Shown piece after piece: positions 34,680 to 44,998 of a DNA stretch of 64,000 bases (positions are counted from its first letter, which is position 1; each line of letters starts with the position of its first letter). The DNA lies in contig OZ038510.1 in NCBI GenBank assembly GCA_964036315.1, forward strand, positions 81,790,980 to 81,854,979, written 5' to 3'. Under the pieces are notes generated by a model. It ran no database searches. It saw only the letters and a list, made by a program, of their open reading frames with translations, and was not told the DNA's origin. A program made the position numbers and the translations under genes. Source of the stretch: Acanthosepion esculentum (taxonomy: Eukaryota > Mollusca > Cephalopoda > Sepiida > Sepiidae).

Positions 34680-34838
34680 TCTAAAACAAGCAGAAAATGG
34701 GATCAAATGATATAAGTTATCTCCCTTTTTAATCTAGCAGATATTTTGATTGTAAAAGTTGAATAATAACTGAGAAGAATATATAAAGGAAGGGTTATAT
34801 ATATATAAAGGAAACTCATATAAAGATTATAATTAATT
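34680..34838. repeat. Internal repeat, copy 1
   Basis: CTAAAACAAGCAGAAAATGG, GATCAAATGAT, ATATTTTGATTGTAAAAGTTGAATAA and AATATATAAAGGAAGG are shared with 36520-36840 and, in part, with 37005-37130. The three copies all lie in the putative hAT interior. Confidence 0.8.
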
Positions 34839-34839
34839 A

Positions 34840-35733
34840 CTAGGGTCATTCAATAAATAAGGTGAATTTTTCGGTATAATGACTTCTAATACAGATAGAA
34901 GCTTACTTTTTTCTTTTTTTTTCCAACGTAGTCTCCCAGCACTGTCACACACTTTTCCCATCTGTGCACAAACTTCCGTATTCCCTCAGCGTAAAAATCT
35001 TTGGACTGATGTCTCAGCCAGTCGTTCACAACACTTTTGACTTCATCGTCACTTTTAAACTTCGTGCCTCTCGTGAACGCTTTCAAGGGACCAAACAGGT
35101 GAAAGTCTGAAGGGGCAAGGTCTGGGTTGTAAGGGGGATGAGGGAGCAGTTACCAGCCCAGCTCGTTGATGGTCTGCACCGTTTGGGCTGCTGTGTGAGG
35201 CCTTGCGTTGTCATGATGCAAGATGACTCCTTCTGACTGATGACCCCTGCGTTTGTCCCAACAGATAAGCTCAAAGTCCTTGCAATGTCATCCACTGTCA
35301 CCCTTCTGTCAGACTGAATGAGGTCATTGACTGATTCGATCACCTCAGGAGACCTCACTTCTGTAGGCCTCCCAGGCCTGTCTTCATCCTCAACACTGTT
35401 CCGTCCTTCTTTAAACAATTTAACCCACTTGTAGACATTTTTTGGCTGAAACATGTGGCACCATACACGGTTGACATTCTCCTATGAATTTCAACTGGTT
35501 TGCACCCTTCAGCAACCAAAAACTTGATAACTGACCGCTGTTCAATCCTGGAGCATACTTCTTGGTCGGCAATCTTTGTTAATCGACAAAACTCTCAAAT
35601 ATTTTTTTAATCTGCAAAAGAAATTAAATCCATGTGAAAAAGAAGTAAAACAAAAAATAAAAAAGAGTAAGCTTCTATATGTATTAGAAGTCCTTATACC
35701 GAAAAAGTCACCTCATTTGTTGAATGACCCTCG
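34840..35733 (-). mobile_element. Mariner element, internally deleted, copy 1
   Basis: Terminal inverted repeats of about 60 bp (left GGGTCATTCAATAAATAAGG, GTATAATGACTTCTAATAC; right is the inverse) flanked by TA (34838-34839, 35734-35735). On the minus strand, frame 35083-35454 carries the mariner helix-turn-helix (VYKWVKLFKEGR, DRPGRP, VTVDDIARTL). Downstream pieces give the C-terminus (34886-35086, WLRHQSKDFYAEGIRKFVHR). The middle of the transposase, including the first catalytic Asp, is missing and the join is out of frame. A one-base frameshift also lies before VYKW. Non-autonomous. Confidence 0.85.
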
Positions 35734-35739
35734 TATATA

Positions 35740-36519
35740 GATTAATTTAATATATTAACAATAAATAATAATATTAACTTTAAATATTAATAAAATAAAA
35801 TATTAATTTATTCATATAAATGAATAAAATATTTATAAAATATAAAAAAATAAAATATTAATAATACAATTAATTTAATATATAAATTATATAAAGATTA
35901 TATAGAGATTATATAAGGATTATATTGAAAAAAAAGGATTAACCGTATTAACCTCTTCAGCAGCAGAGGCAATTTCTCCGCAAAACAATCCTCTCTGAGG
36001 GCCTATATATAAGTTTTTCCCTCTAGAAGTGAGAGTAAAAATGTTAACCTACTTCTATGTATCATATTCATTCAGGGCGCGAGCGATCATGGCTCTCCAC
36101 GATTTCCTATTCATTGTAACGCTTACAAATCGCGAAATCTATCAGAGATAAGAAATGTATATTTTGATTCTTGCATTATTCCAAAATGTTAACACATCAG
36201 CAAATAGCTATTAATGTCAACAACTGAGTAAAAATAGTTATTAATTTTAAAAAATAGTAATTAATGTATAATAATATCCATAACTACATGTATAAGAATG
36301 TCATTTTTGAAAAAAAGTTAAAAAATAACGATAAATACGTAAAAAAATCCGTATATTGTCGAAAATTCCTTTTTCCATAATATAGCTATTTGTGATATGT
36401 TATAATGCTTATTGTCTAAAAAATAATAATACTGAATAATTTTTTTTAATCATTAAAATATATTTAATCACATTTCCCTAAAAGCTGTCACGATCTGTAA
36501 AATACTAAAAATATAAAAA

Positions 36520-36545
<26 letters not shown>
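35740..36545. other. AT-rich region without recognised features
   Basis: Mostly AATATTAATA-type sequence, with a less AT-rich patch at 35950-36130. No gene seen. It lies inside the putative hAT interval. Confidence 0.5.
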
Positions 36546-36840
<295 letters not shown>

Positions 36841-37004
36841 ACTTGAATTGTATTGTCCGGTAATATCATTTATTTTTCCATAATATAGCTATTTGTAATA
36901 TTATAATGCTTATTACCTAATAATGCCTATAATATTACCTAATAATACCTATAAGGCTTATTACCATAATATAGCTGTTTGTAATGTTATAATGCTTATT
37001 ATAT

Positions 37005-37130
37005 TTTGATTGTAAAAGTTGAATAAAAACCGAGAAGGATATATAAAGGAAAGGTTATATATATATAAAGGAAAATTATATGAATATTGTAATTATTATA
37101 TAAATTAATTTAATATATTAATAGTAAGTA
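37005..37130. repeat. Internal repeat, copy 3, truncated
   Basis: ATTTTGATTGTAAAAGTTGA, GGATATATAAAGGAAAGG and TATATATATAAAGGAAA match copies 1 and 2; the 5' half is missing. Confidence 0.75.
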
Positions 37131-37382
37131 ATAATATTAATTTTAAATATTAATAATATAAAATAATATAAATTAATTAGTATAGTAACAGACTCGACAT
37201 TGTGAAAGGGGGGTGCTTTTCTACTATCACTGACATCGATTGAGCCGAATATATAAAAAGAACAAACTGCAGAGCAGCATCAACCGCAGAGATGTCTTTG
37301 AATAAATTTGCACTTTTTCAAAACTTATTAATTACTCACATATTTTAAATTGGTTCATGATGGGCTATTTTACTAGTGTGCA

Positions 37383-38132
37383 TAAGAGGTAAGGTGGATT
37401 AATGGATAGCGGCTCAGATTAAGGAATCGTGTATTGCGCGCTAATAGCCTTCTTCCCCCAGCTATGGGTAAATAGCAGGACAGACCGGGTTCTATAGCCT
37501 TGGATGGCAACTGGTCTACCGCAGAAAGAAATGGCAACCTACTGTGGGAAAAAAACCCTGCCTCGTCAGTCATGTATCGAAAGATACATGATCGCCTAAA
37601 CGTGTATCACGTATGGCATAAAACTGAATCGGAGAGCCGAGTTCGAATTCCAGTCGAATCCATTAAATTCACTTACGTACTAATACACTTAGGAAAGGTA
37701 TGAATCTTCTTGCTATGGGTAAATAGCAGGACAAAACGAGTTCTATAGCCTTTGAATGCAACTGGTCTACCTCAGTAAGAAATGGCAACCTACTTCTGGG
37801 AAAAAAATCTGCCTCGTCAGTCATGTATCAGAAGATACATGATCGCCTAAGCGTGTATCACGCATGGCACATAACTGAATCGGAGAGCCGAGTTCGGATT
37901 CCAGTCGAATCCATTACATTCACTTACGTGTTAATACCCTTGGGAAAGGTATGAATCTTCTTCTCCCCCCAGCTATTGGTAAATAGCAGGACAGACCGGG
38001 TTCTATAGCCTTGGATGGCAACTGGTCTACCGCAGAAAGAAATGCCAACCTACTGCGGTAAAAAAATCTGCCTCGTCAGTCATGTATCGAAAGATACATG
38101 ATCGCCTAACCGATCACGGATGGCACATGACT
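37383..38132 (+). mobile_element. SINE-2 tandem trimer
   Basis: Unit 1 has the tRNA-like head (GGATTAATGGATAGCGGCTC) but lacks the B-box segment. Units 2 and 3 begin at CTGAATCGGAGAGCCGAGTT (37624 and 37875, 251 bp apart) and lack the A-box segment. All share ATGGGTAAATAGCAGGACA, TTCTATAGCC, CTGGTCTACC and ATACATGATCGCCTAA. The last ends in CACATGACTAACTGACTTAG. Confidence 0.85.
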
Positions 38133-38561
38133 AACTGACTTAGAACTTAGTTGTTAAATATAAGATTATTTTTATTAAATTAGATTTATTTCAAAATAAT
38201 GCATATTCATTTATATCTATATCTATAATTCTCAAAATGTCTGTATGTGTGTCTGTGTCTGTGATCGGATGTTTTTTATACGTTTCCACAATTTTCATCC
38301 GATTTCGATGGGTTTTTTTTCTTGTTTGATAGATAATTCTTCAATGCCAGTTTTGAGTCCAAATTGACTGGAAAAAATTACAACCTTGAGGGTGAAAAAT
38401 CGAAAAAAAAACTGATTTTTTACACTTTGCGGAAAAATCAAAGGCAACATTTAATGTCTTTAAAAAACAGCGTACAAACAATTTAGAAAGTTGAAATCTA
38501 ACGCAAAAGATTATTAGAATTATAAAAAAGAATATATTATAAATAAAAATTATCGTATAGG

Positions 38562-38808
38562 AAATGGAGTAATGGATAGCGGCTTGGATTGAGGAATTGG
38601 AGAGCCGAATTCGAATTCCAGTCGAATCAATTAAATTCACTTACTTACAAATACCCTTCTTCACCCCCTGGCTACGGGTAAATAGCAAGAAAGACCGGGT
38701 TTTATAGCCTTGGATGGCAACTGTTCTATTACAGAAAGAAATAAGGGAAAAAAAGATACATGATCGCCTAAGCGTGTATCACGCATGGCAGATAACTGAC
38801 TGATTATT
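38562..38808 (+). mobile_element. SINE-2 monomer
   Basis: A full single unit: GGAGTAATGGATAGCGGCTT (A-box-like), GGAGAGCCGAATTCGAATTCC (B-box-like), body with TACGGGTAAATAGCAAG, TTTTATAGCCTTGGATGG and GATCGCCTAAGCGTGTATCA, ending ATAACTGACTGA. It lacks a 5S head, so it is either truncated or a tRNA-only subfamily. Confidence 0.85.
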
Positions 38809-39163
38809 ATGACGGTCCATGGAAGAGGTTCCTTCCTTGCAAGAGGTTCCCTTGAAAACGCAAAAAAGGCCCTCTCAACACTCCACCCCCCACACCCAAT
38901 TGTTGTTACTAATATTGAATTTCGGGTGAGCTGACTTTAAACTTATACTGCTTTCATTGAACGGCAAAAAATTCCCATTAATGAATCACCCGGTCGAAGA
39001 CGGATTATACTGCTAGTTTTTATAATAAAATACCTAAGCTTATCTATTCACAAAAAATAAAATTAGCTTTTTTTTATCGAATGCTTATGGGGGTGCACCC
39101 TTCAAAAACAGAAGAGTAAAAGTAGTCCATGGGTAAAAATGGTTGAGAACCACTGATCTGTAC

Positions 39164-39566
39164 AGAGAGTCAGACGTTTTATTATAATAGTTTTGAGAAA
39201 TATTTTGAAATGTCTTGCTAGTCTGTTCGTTTGGTTTTCGTGGGTGGCAGCGGCCATCTTGCTTGTGTACCTCCTACTGAGAGGATCAGTCAGTGGTCGG
39301 CAGACCGAAGCGGACCGTCTTCCGAAATGGAGAGCAGGGCTTGGAAAATGAGATGAGATTTAGGGTGGGCCCCAGATATTGCAGACATCCCATCAGGTCC
39401 TCAGACCATCACTAGTCGCGCTTAGCAGCAACACGAGATGGCTTCAGAAGTAAAATGGCCGTAAACATTTCCTTTTCTCTTTTTTCTTCTTCCTTTTACT
39501 AAATTTTCTCTAAGTGTCAACAGATCAGAATCAACAAACAGATATTCTGTGATGTTATTTTTTTTC
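39164..39566. other. Unassigned, moderately GC-rich region
   Basis: No repeat or gene recognised. It has no long frame. It may be host single-copy sequence. Confidence 0.4.
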
Positions 39567-40400
39567 AGTGAAATTTACCCTCTACAGGGCCGGAGGGCCA
39601 CTCAAGGTAGAGGTTTGGTTTGGTTTGCTTTACGGTATATCAACCACAATGGGTTATTTAATGCCAAAAAGATTTTAGGATAGGTTCGTAAAAATAGATC
39701 ATGTATTAATTTCTTTTTTCAAAATTGTAGTGCAGGCAATATTTTTTTTTCAAAAATGTATTGCTGGTGTTAAAAACCTATTTTTACACTTTCATAGCGT
39801 TTTGATCCCAGTTTGGAGGTTAACTATTTGCCCATAGATGGCATCCTAACAGGTGCTACCACTCTCGGTCAGGGTGGACCTGGGAACACCAGCAATTAAG
39901 AGGTAGTCCCACGCTCCTCAAAATCTCTTGATCTTGCTGCTGGATGTAGTTTATCGTCTTACCCAGGACGTCAAAGTAGAGGTTTACGTTAGAGGTTAGT
40001 CTATATGGGTAGGAGGGGAAGATAACTCTTGACTAGACTTGAACAGGTAAAGATTGCAGTCATCGGGGAAACGGCCACTTGTTAGTCTGTTCTATCGGGC
40101 AGGAGCTGTTAGAGCGGAACTTACTCCTCGACAATGGAATGTAGTTGGTTTGTAAATATGTAATTGACATGGCCGGTCCTAGTCATGAAGGTTAGACCTC
40201 GTGGAACCAGGAGATGCAATTCGCCCGAGCACTTTTCATGGTAGCAGCGATGGAGCAGTGAGAGACTCGCCACATTCCGCCTGTCAGAGAGAGAGAGGTT
40301 GGATTGTGAAAGAAAATTCTTCTCGAACAAGACTGGAAAGTGAGGTATGGTCAGCTCCCGCCCAAACATGGCAACAGTACTCCATTTTCAACATGATCTG
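39567..40400 (-). pseudogene. LINE-B 3' portion, interrupted by SINE-1
   Basis: Minus frame 40121-40369 reads SLSDRRNVASLSLLHRCYHE, KCSGELHLLVPRG and TFMTRTG, the C-terminal region of CR1/Jockey-type ORF2 (RR.VASL.LLYR...CS.ELH.L.P). Further 3' (lower coordinates) out-of-frame residues FPSYPYRLTSN-like follow. Then comes the 3' UTR with CTTGAGTGGCCCTCCGGCCC (39580-39605). SINE-1 (39612-39970) splits the 3' UTR. Confidence 0.7.
39612..39970 (-). mobile_element. SINE-1 copy with target-site duplication
   Basis: The whole SINE-1 in reverse, from the AAACC tail (GGTTTGGTTTGCTTTACGGT) to the 5' head (GATGTAGTTTATCGTCTTAC, CCAGGACG). Flanks are CAAGGTAGAGGTTT (39603-39616) and CAAAGTAGAGGTTT (39970-39983), a 14-bp duplication with one mismatch. 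The LINE-B copy at 43.4 kb shows the empty site CAATGTAGAGGGTT. This proves retroposition and gives the element ends. Confidence 0.85.
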
Positions 40401-40661
40401 GCTCTTATAAAGGTATTTATTCGAAATACTCATTTTGGCAATCTTTAGTTTCCATTGAGAAATCTACAAAAGCATCTGTGAGAGACTAATTCCCATTTCT
40501 CTGTTTGTTTCTCGGTCCATTGATGAAGGACACAGGAGTGTCCGAAAATTCCGAACTTAAAACCTTTCTCTACGTTCTTAATTTCTGTTATATGGTTTAT
40601 ATTTAATAAATGTAATCATTATAATGGTACCTTTTCGTTTGTCTTTGTTTTATTAACTAAC

Positions 40662-40663
<2 letters not shown>

Positions 40664-40728
<65 letters not shown>

Positions 40729-40784
40729 CATTAGTGGTCAATATATATATATATATATATATGACATTAGTGGTCAATATATAT

Positions 40785-40872
<88 letters not shown>

Positions 40873-40916
40873 CATTAGTGGCCAATATATATATATATAT
40901 ATATAACATTAGTGGT

Positions 40917-40956
<40 letters not shown>

Positions 40957-40972
40957 ATATAACATTAGTGGT

Positions 40973-41036
<64 letters not shown>
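40664..41036. repeat. TA array with repeated ACATTAGTGGTCAATA tag
   Basis: Five copies of the tag (A)ACATTAGTGG(T/C)CAATATAT at about 40728, 40764, 40871, 40906 and 40961, all in one orientation, separated by TA runs of different length. Unlike 6751-7166 the tags are direct, not inverted. Confidence 0.95.
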
Positions 41037-41040
<4 letters not shown>

Positions 41041-41088
41041 TCTCAAGAGGATAGAATCCATTTAGAACTCAATGTCCAGGACAGAGTA

Positions 41089-41297
41089 AGAATATAATGT
41101 AAAAGGTTCAAACATTCATATTCCATGGTTATAATTTATTACATTGGAATCGTAATCACGATCCAATTCATCAGACCTACAAATTCAATTTTTTTTTTTT
41201 GAATTCGTAGGTTTGATGAATTGAATCGTGATTACGATTCTAATGTAATAAATTATAACCATGGAATATTAATGTTTGAGCCTTTTACATTATATAT
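41089..41297. mobile_element. Near-perfect foldback, 100-bp arms
   Basis: The left arm (41089-41190: ATAATGTAAAAGGTTCAAAC, CCATGGTTATAATTTATTAC, CGTAATCACGATCCAATTCA) and right arm (41203-41297) are inverse copies with few mismatches, separated by a T run. No ORF. It stands at the edge of TATATATA. Confidence 0.9.
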
Positions 41298-41384
41298 ATA
41301 TACTAGTAATACTAATTATTAAAACTGATCCACAGAGAGCTCGATGTATTTATAATAACAGAGCATGTGTATTTTTTACAGCAA

Positions 41385-41720
41385 TAAAACAAAAATTACC
41401 TCAACATGGGGATAGGCTATTTCAAGCCGTCCTGTGTAAGAAACGCCACATACGAGGAACTGATATTAAACTACAAACAACGAAAGGCTCTAGCCGTAAA
41501 GAAACTACAACCGCAGACCGCTGGCCCCCTGAATAAGATAACTTAAGCCCTCTACCAGTCGCTAACACAAAGCCATTCTGATCAATAGGTGTATGCCAGA
41601 GGAGGACTGACATTAAAAATAAATTTTAAGAAAATGTTCCGCGACAGACACTTATGGGCTGATGATAGACGCATACAGAACGGCTTGAAATAGACTATCC
41701 CCTGTTGAGGTATTTTTTTT
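41385..41720. mobile_element. Foldback carrying a hammerhead-like motif
   Basis: The left arm CCTCAACATGGGGATAGGCT, ATTTCAAGCCGTCCTGT (41399-41435) is inverted at 41675-41712 (CAGAACGGCTTGAAATAGAC, TATCCCCTGTTGAGG). The spacer of about 230 bp includes unassigned sequence. The right arm holds the hammerhead-like motif described separately. A third, direct copy of the left arm sits at 41790-41850. Confidence 0.75.
41653..41712 (+). ncRNA. Type I hammerhead ribozyme-like motif
   Basis: GGG (41656-41658), CTGATGA (41659-41665, exact core), a helix II candidate AGACG...CGGCT with loop, GAAA (41687-41690), TA-GAC-TA (minimal helix III), TC (41698-41699, expected cleavage after C), then CCC (41700-41702) pairing GGG as helix I. 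CTT/GAG extends helix I beyond an internal loop. One extra U stands between core and helix II. Minimal helix III is typical of hammerheads in Penelope-like elements and retrozymes. Confidence 0.5.
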
Positions 41721-41726
41721 TTTGTT

Positions 41727-41727
<1 letters not shown>

Positions 41728-41750
<23 letters not shown>
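41728..41750. repeat. Short TA microsatellite
   Basis: About 12 TA repeats between foldback arms. Confidence 0.9.
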
Positions 41751-41758
<8 letters not shown>

Positions 41759-41804
41759 CGAATTTATTCATATGTACTTTTTACAGAAAAAAAATTATGT
41801 CAAC

Positions 41805-41851
41805 ATGGGTATAGTCTATTTCAATCCGGTCTGTACACAGCTATCCTCAGC

Positions 41852-41856
<5 letters not shown>
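41805..41856 (-). ncRNA. Type I hammerhead ribozyme-like motif, minus strand
   Basis: On the minus strand: GGGG, CTGAGGA (41850-41844), a helix II candidate with CTGT-GT-ACAG, GAAA (41822-41819), TA-GAC-TA, TA (cleavage site of the NUH type), then CCC. Same architecture as 41653-41712 with GGG/CCC helix I. A TA microsatellite starts right after the helix I strand. Confidence 0.45.

Positions 41857-41905
<49 letters not shown>
41856..41905. repeat. TA microsatellite
   Basis: About 25 TA repeats joining the hammerhead-like motif at 41805 to the next foldback at 41907. Confidence 0.95.
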
Positions 41906-41906
<1 letters not shown>

Positions 41907-41908
<2 letters not shown>

Positions 41909-42107
41909 GAAATATAGTCTTAAAGTGTGCTATATTTATGGGGTAAAGTGCTCAATATCAGAGATAGAGCGTGTGTAAATATAAAAGTGGACATGGAAGT
42001 CAGCACTTAGAGGCGACAGTCTGTTTCATGCTAGTGCAATAGAGTCGCCTGACGATTGCACTAGCATGAAACAGACTGTCGCCTCTAAGTGCTGACTTCC
42101 ATGTCCA

Positions 42108-42116
<9 letters not shown>
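41907..42116. mobile_element. Foldback family H, copy 1
   Basis: GAAATATAGTCTTAAAGTGT and TGCTCAATATCAGAGATAGA lead into arms 41983-42040 and 42056-42116 (AAAAGTGGACATGGAAGTCA, GCACTTAGAGGCGACAGTCT, GTTTCATGCTAGTGCAAT and inverse) around a 14-bp spacer. Related copies are at 53836-53975 and 63062-63240. All three are bordered by TA runs. Confidence 0.9.
42041..42086 (+). ncRNA. Type I hammerhead-like motif in foldback H
   Basis: AGAG-TC-GC, CTGACGA (42049-42055), TGC-ACTA-GCA helix II, GAAA (42068-42071), CA-GAC-TG minimal helix III, TC (42079-42080), GC-CTCT. GC/GC and AGAG/CTCT form helix I with a bulge. Helix III pairs CA/TG here and TA/TA at 41691-41697, a covariation that keeps pairing and the GAC loop. 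The TGACGATTGC part is also present in the 53.9 kb copy. Confidence 0.5.

Positions 42117-42163
<47 letters not shown>
42117..42163. repeat. TA microsatellite
   Basis: About 24 TA repeats continuing directly from the foldback right arm. Confidence 0.95.
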
Positions 42164-42166
<3 letters not shown>

Positions 42167-42824
42167 ATGCATATATGTATGTACTGAGATAGTAAGAATA
42201 TCTTCCCATATATTGCAAGTATGTCACTTCTGCCTCAGCTAGGAGAGTTACAATCATAATCTGAAGAATTTCTCTTTCCCCGACAAAATGATTTATCTTC
42301 CAATCGTATTTATCTATTCATCTATTTCTACATTAGCCTCTTTACATCTAAGATGTTCGTGCGATTTTCGGAATAAAAAGAAAGAAGAAAACCTCAACCG
42401 AATAAAATGGATTCTCTGTTAATACGCAAATACATAGAAGGAAATTTGATCAACTCTCCTTAACCGGCACCAACAGGAAATCGATAAGAGTCTTGAGAAC
42501 TGATTCGTCACCTCGCAGACATTACCAGAATGAATATTGGTTTACCTAATAAAGCTACAATCCAGGCATCAACGTAGAACATTATCGTATTTTCATTCAA
42601 ATACTCTTGCATCCGGTTATCTCGTGCGTAGCATCCGACTTGATGAAGATGAATGTGTGATGAGGCCAGAATGATCTCTCCCGGGTAAAGTCCTGGACGA
42701 TGTTGTGTGGAGGACTTGGGCAGCCCAGGCAATGATTCCTCGATTAAACCGAATGAATTACCAAATAATGCATGTTGGGGTTGTCTTACCTGGCGGATTT
42801 ATATGAACGAGATCAAACAGGTAT
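42164..42824. other. Unassigned region
   Basis: A minus frame at 42508-42732 (74 codons) is not recognisable. No other feature seen. Confidence 0.4.
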
Positions 42825-43133
42825 ACATTAACCCTTTGAGCTCTGCGTTCCTGAATAAAATTTAACACTTCTGCCTGAGCTCCTGGTTCAAAATTCGCAA
42901 ATAAGAAGGCAAGATACCCAGTCAGGACCAATAATATTGCAGATTCCCCTTTGGATTTTATCAAGTATCTTTAAATATATAGCATTAGCAGAAGACCTTA
43001 TGTGACAGCAATATTCAAAGCAAGAACGAATGATAGATATATAAATATGTAAGATAGAATCTGAAGAGCAACAATTATTTTGGACGATACAGCAAACCAA
43101 ATTTCTTAGCAGCAGACCTAGGAAGGGATTCAA
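42825..43133 (-). pseudogene. LINE thumb-region fragment
   Basis: Minus frame 42888-43133 contains HIYISIIRSCFEYCCHIRS and YLKILDKIQRGICNIIGPDW, the LY.S.IRP..EYC.HIW...LDK.QR...LIG pattern found after the RT core in CR1/Jockey-type LINEs. Below 42905 the sequence turns into the 80-bp repeat shared with 1037-1118. Confidence 0.65.
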
Positions 43134-43383
43134 AATAATCTTTCTATTTCATGTCAGCGGAAAATTTGATCTGAGAAAATTCAAATCACTTCCCTATCTA
43201 TAACATCATAGCTTCGGAAGAAAGGCAGTAGAGTGGAAAATATATTCACGTTGATATTATACTTGGAGGGGGGTCCAAATATAGAATTTAGGGTTCAATG
43301 AGCGGCTCATGGTAATATATGGGCTGAGCCCATCTTATTACAATTAATGTAAATGGTAAGCAAATTATTTTTGTTTTTGTTTT

Positions 43384-43695
43384 TTACAGTAACTTTAACC
43401 CTGTACAAGGCCCGGGGGCCACTCAATGTAGAGGGTTACATTAAGAGGCAGTTTATGCGGTTAGGAGAGAAAAATAAACGTTAGCCCTTAATTCGAACAA
43501 GTTAAATTTGTAGTGATCGGAGAAGATCCTCATGCTAGTCGGTTTGACAGAACAGTGGGTCACGGGAAGAAGCTTTTCAAGTGGAATTTACTTCTTAACC
43601 CTGGTACACATGGGCTGGATGAGGGTAGTTTATTACTATATAGTTGTCATGGCGAGTCTTAGCCGTGAAGGTTACAACTGCCGAAACAGATAGTT
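43384..43695 (-). pseudogene. LINE-B 3' end with empty SINE-1 site
   Basis: The sequence matches 39567-40200 without the SINE: TTTAACCCTGTACAAGGCCC, GGGGGCCACTCAATGTAGAG, TTACATTAAGAGGCAGT, GTAGTGATCGGAGA, TAGTTGTCATGGCGAG and CCGTGAAGGTTA. It provides the pre-insertion state of the SINE-1 target. Confidence 0.7.
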
Positions 43696-43721
43696 AGTGT
43701 TAGGGTTAACCTTAACCCTGA

Positions 43722-44405
43722 CCCTGCACCATGCGCACATCCGAGCTTACAGCACCTGGTATTCCCAAGCGGTCACCCATCTAGGTACTGGCCAGGCTCG
43801 ATGTTGCTTAACTTCGGTGATGGTATGTCAACTCGTCTCCCCTATTAATAATTTCAAGGCATTATCCTTTACATCACCCGCACATCCAAGATTACAGCAC
43901 CTGGTATTCGCAAGCGGTCACCCATCTAGGTATTGACCAGGCTCGATGTTGCTTAACTTCGGTCATCGTACGGCAACTCATCTCCCCTATTAATAATTTC
44001 AAAGCATTATCCATTACACCACTCGCACATCGAAGATTACAGCACCTGGTATTCACAAGCGGTAACCCATCTAGGTATTGACCAGGCTCGATGTTGCTTA
44101 ACTTCGGTCATCGTACTGAAACTCATCTCCCCTATTAATAATTTCAAAGCATTATCCATTACACCACTCGCACATCCATGATTACAGAACCTGGTATTCC
44201 CAAGCGGTCACCCATCTAGATACTGACCAGGCTCGATGTTGCTTAACTTCGGTCATCGTACGGAAACTCATCTCCCCTATTAATAGTTTCAAAGCATTAT
44301 CCATTGCACCACTCGCACATCCAAGATTACAGCACCTGGTATTCCCAAGCAGTCACCCATCCAATCTCAGCATTGTTCGGTGATCATACGGGGACATTAC
44401 GGTAA
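43722..44405 (-). repeat. Tandem array of 145-bp units with 5S rRNA-like half
   Basis: Five units at 145-bp spacing (AGCACCTGGT or variant at 43751, 43896, 44041, 44186, 44331). On the minus strand each has a 5S rRNA 3' half (GAAGTTAAGCAACATCGAGC, CCTAGATGGGTGACCGCTTG, GGAATACCAGGTGCTGTAA) followed by GGATGTGCGAGTGGTGTAAT and GAAATTATTAATAGGGGAGA. The 5S 5' half is replaced by the linker, so these are not functional 5S genes. The last unit is degenerate. Confidence 0.85.
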
Positions 44406-44798
44406 GTCATACCACCCATCCAACCTTACAACACCTAGGTTTCCCGAGCCGTCACCATGCTCCACGTGGCTTAACTTAGGTGATCGTTCAGGAACCGGTT
44501 TTTCAACGTGAAATAACCGTAATCAAATCCACTTGCACATCAAATCTTACAGCTCTTAGTATTCCCAAGCGTCACCCATTAATGTACAGACCAGGCTCGA
44601 TGTTGCTTAGCGTGTGTATTCGTACGGGAACCGGTGTTCAACGTGATATGGCCGTAAAAATATCCGCTGGCACATCTAAGCTTACACCCCATAGTATTCC
44701 CAAGCGGTCTCTCATTTAGGTACGAACCAGGCTCGACGTTGTTTAACTTCAGTGATCGTGAGGGAACCGGTGTTTAAACGAGATTTGGCCGTACGCTT
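44406..44798 (-). repeat. Three near-full-length 5S rRNA-like pseudogenes in tandem
   Basis: Units of about 105-135 bp (about 44410-44515, 44530-44661, 44663-44798) include the 5S 5' half (ACGGCCATATCACGTTGAAC, ACACCGGTTCCCGTACGA) as well as the internal control region (GTTAA(G/A)CAACGTCGAGCC) and 3' half (CGCTTGGGAATAC). Each differs from the others at many sites. Spacing is tight, unlike ordinary 5S clusters with spacers, so SINE-derived multimers or decayed 5S genes are both possible. Confidence 0.7.
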
Positions 44799-44923
44799 CT
44801 ATCTAGCCTACATATCCTCATACTTCTTACTTGATTCTTCCAGCTTAATTTCAACAATAACTCTCCCTGACGCTATACCTCGAGTGATCATTTGGTACTG
44901 AATTGGTTGAACTAAAGTAAATA

Positions 44924-44996
<73 letters not shown>
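44924..44996. repeat. TA microsatellite
   Basis: About 35 TA repeats. Downstream 45000-46350 shows no recognised gene; a 94-codon plus frame at 45440-45724 has no family features. Confidence 0.95.
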
Positions 44997-44998
<2 letters not shown>

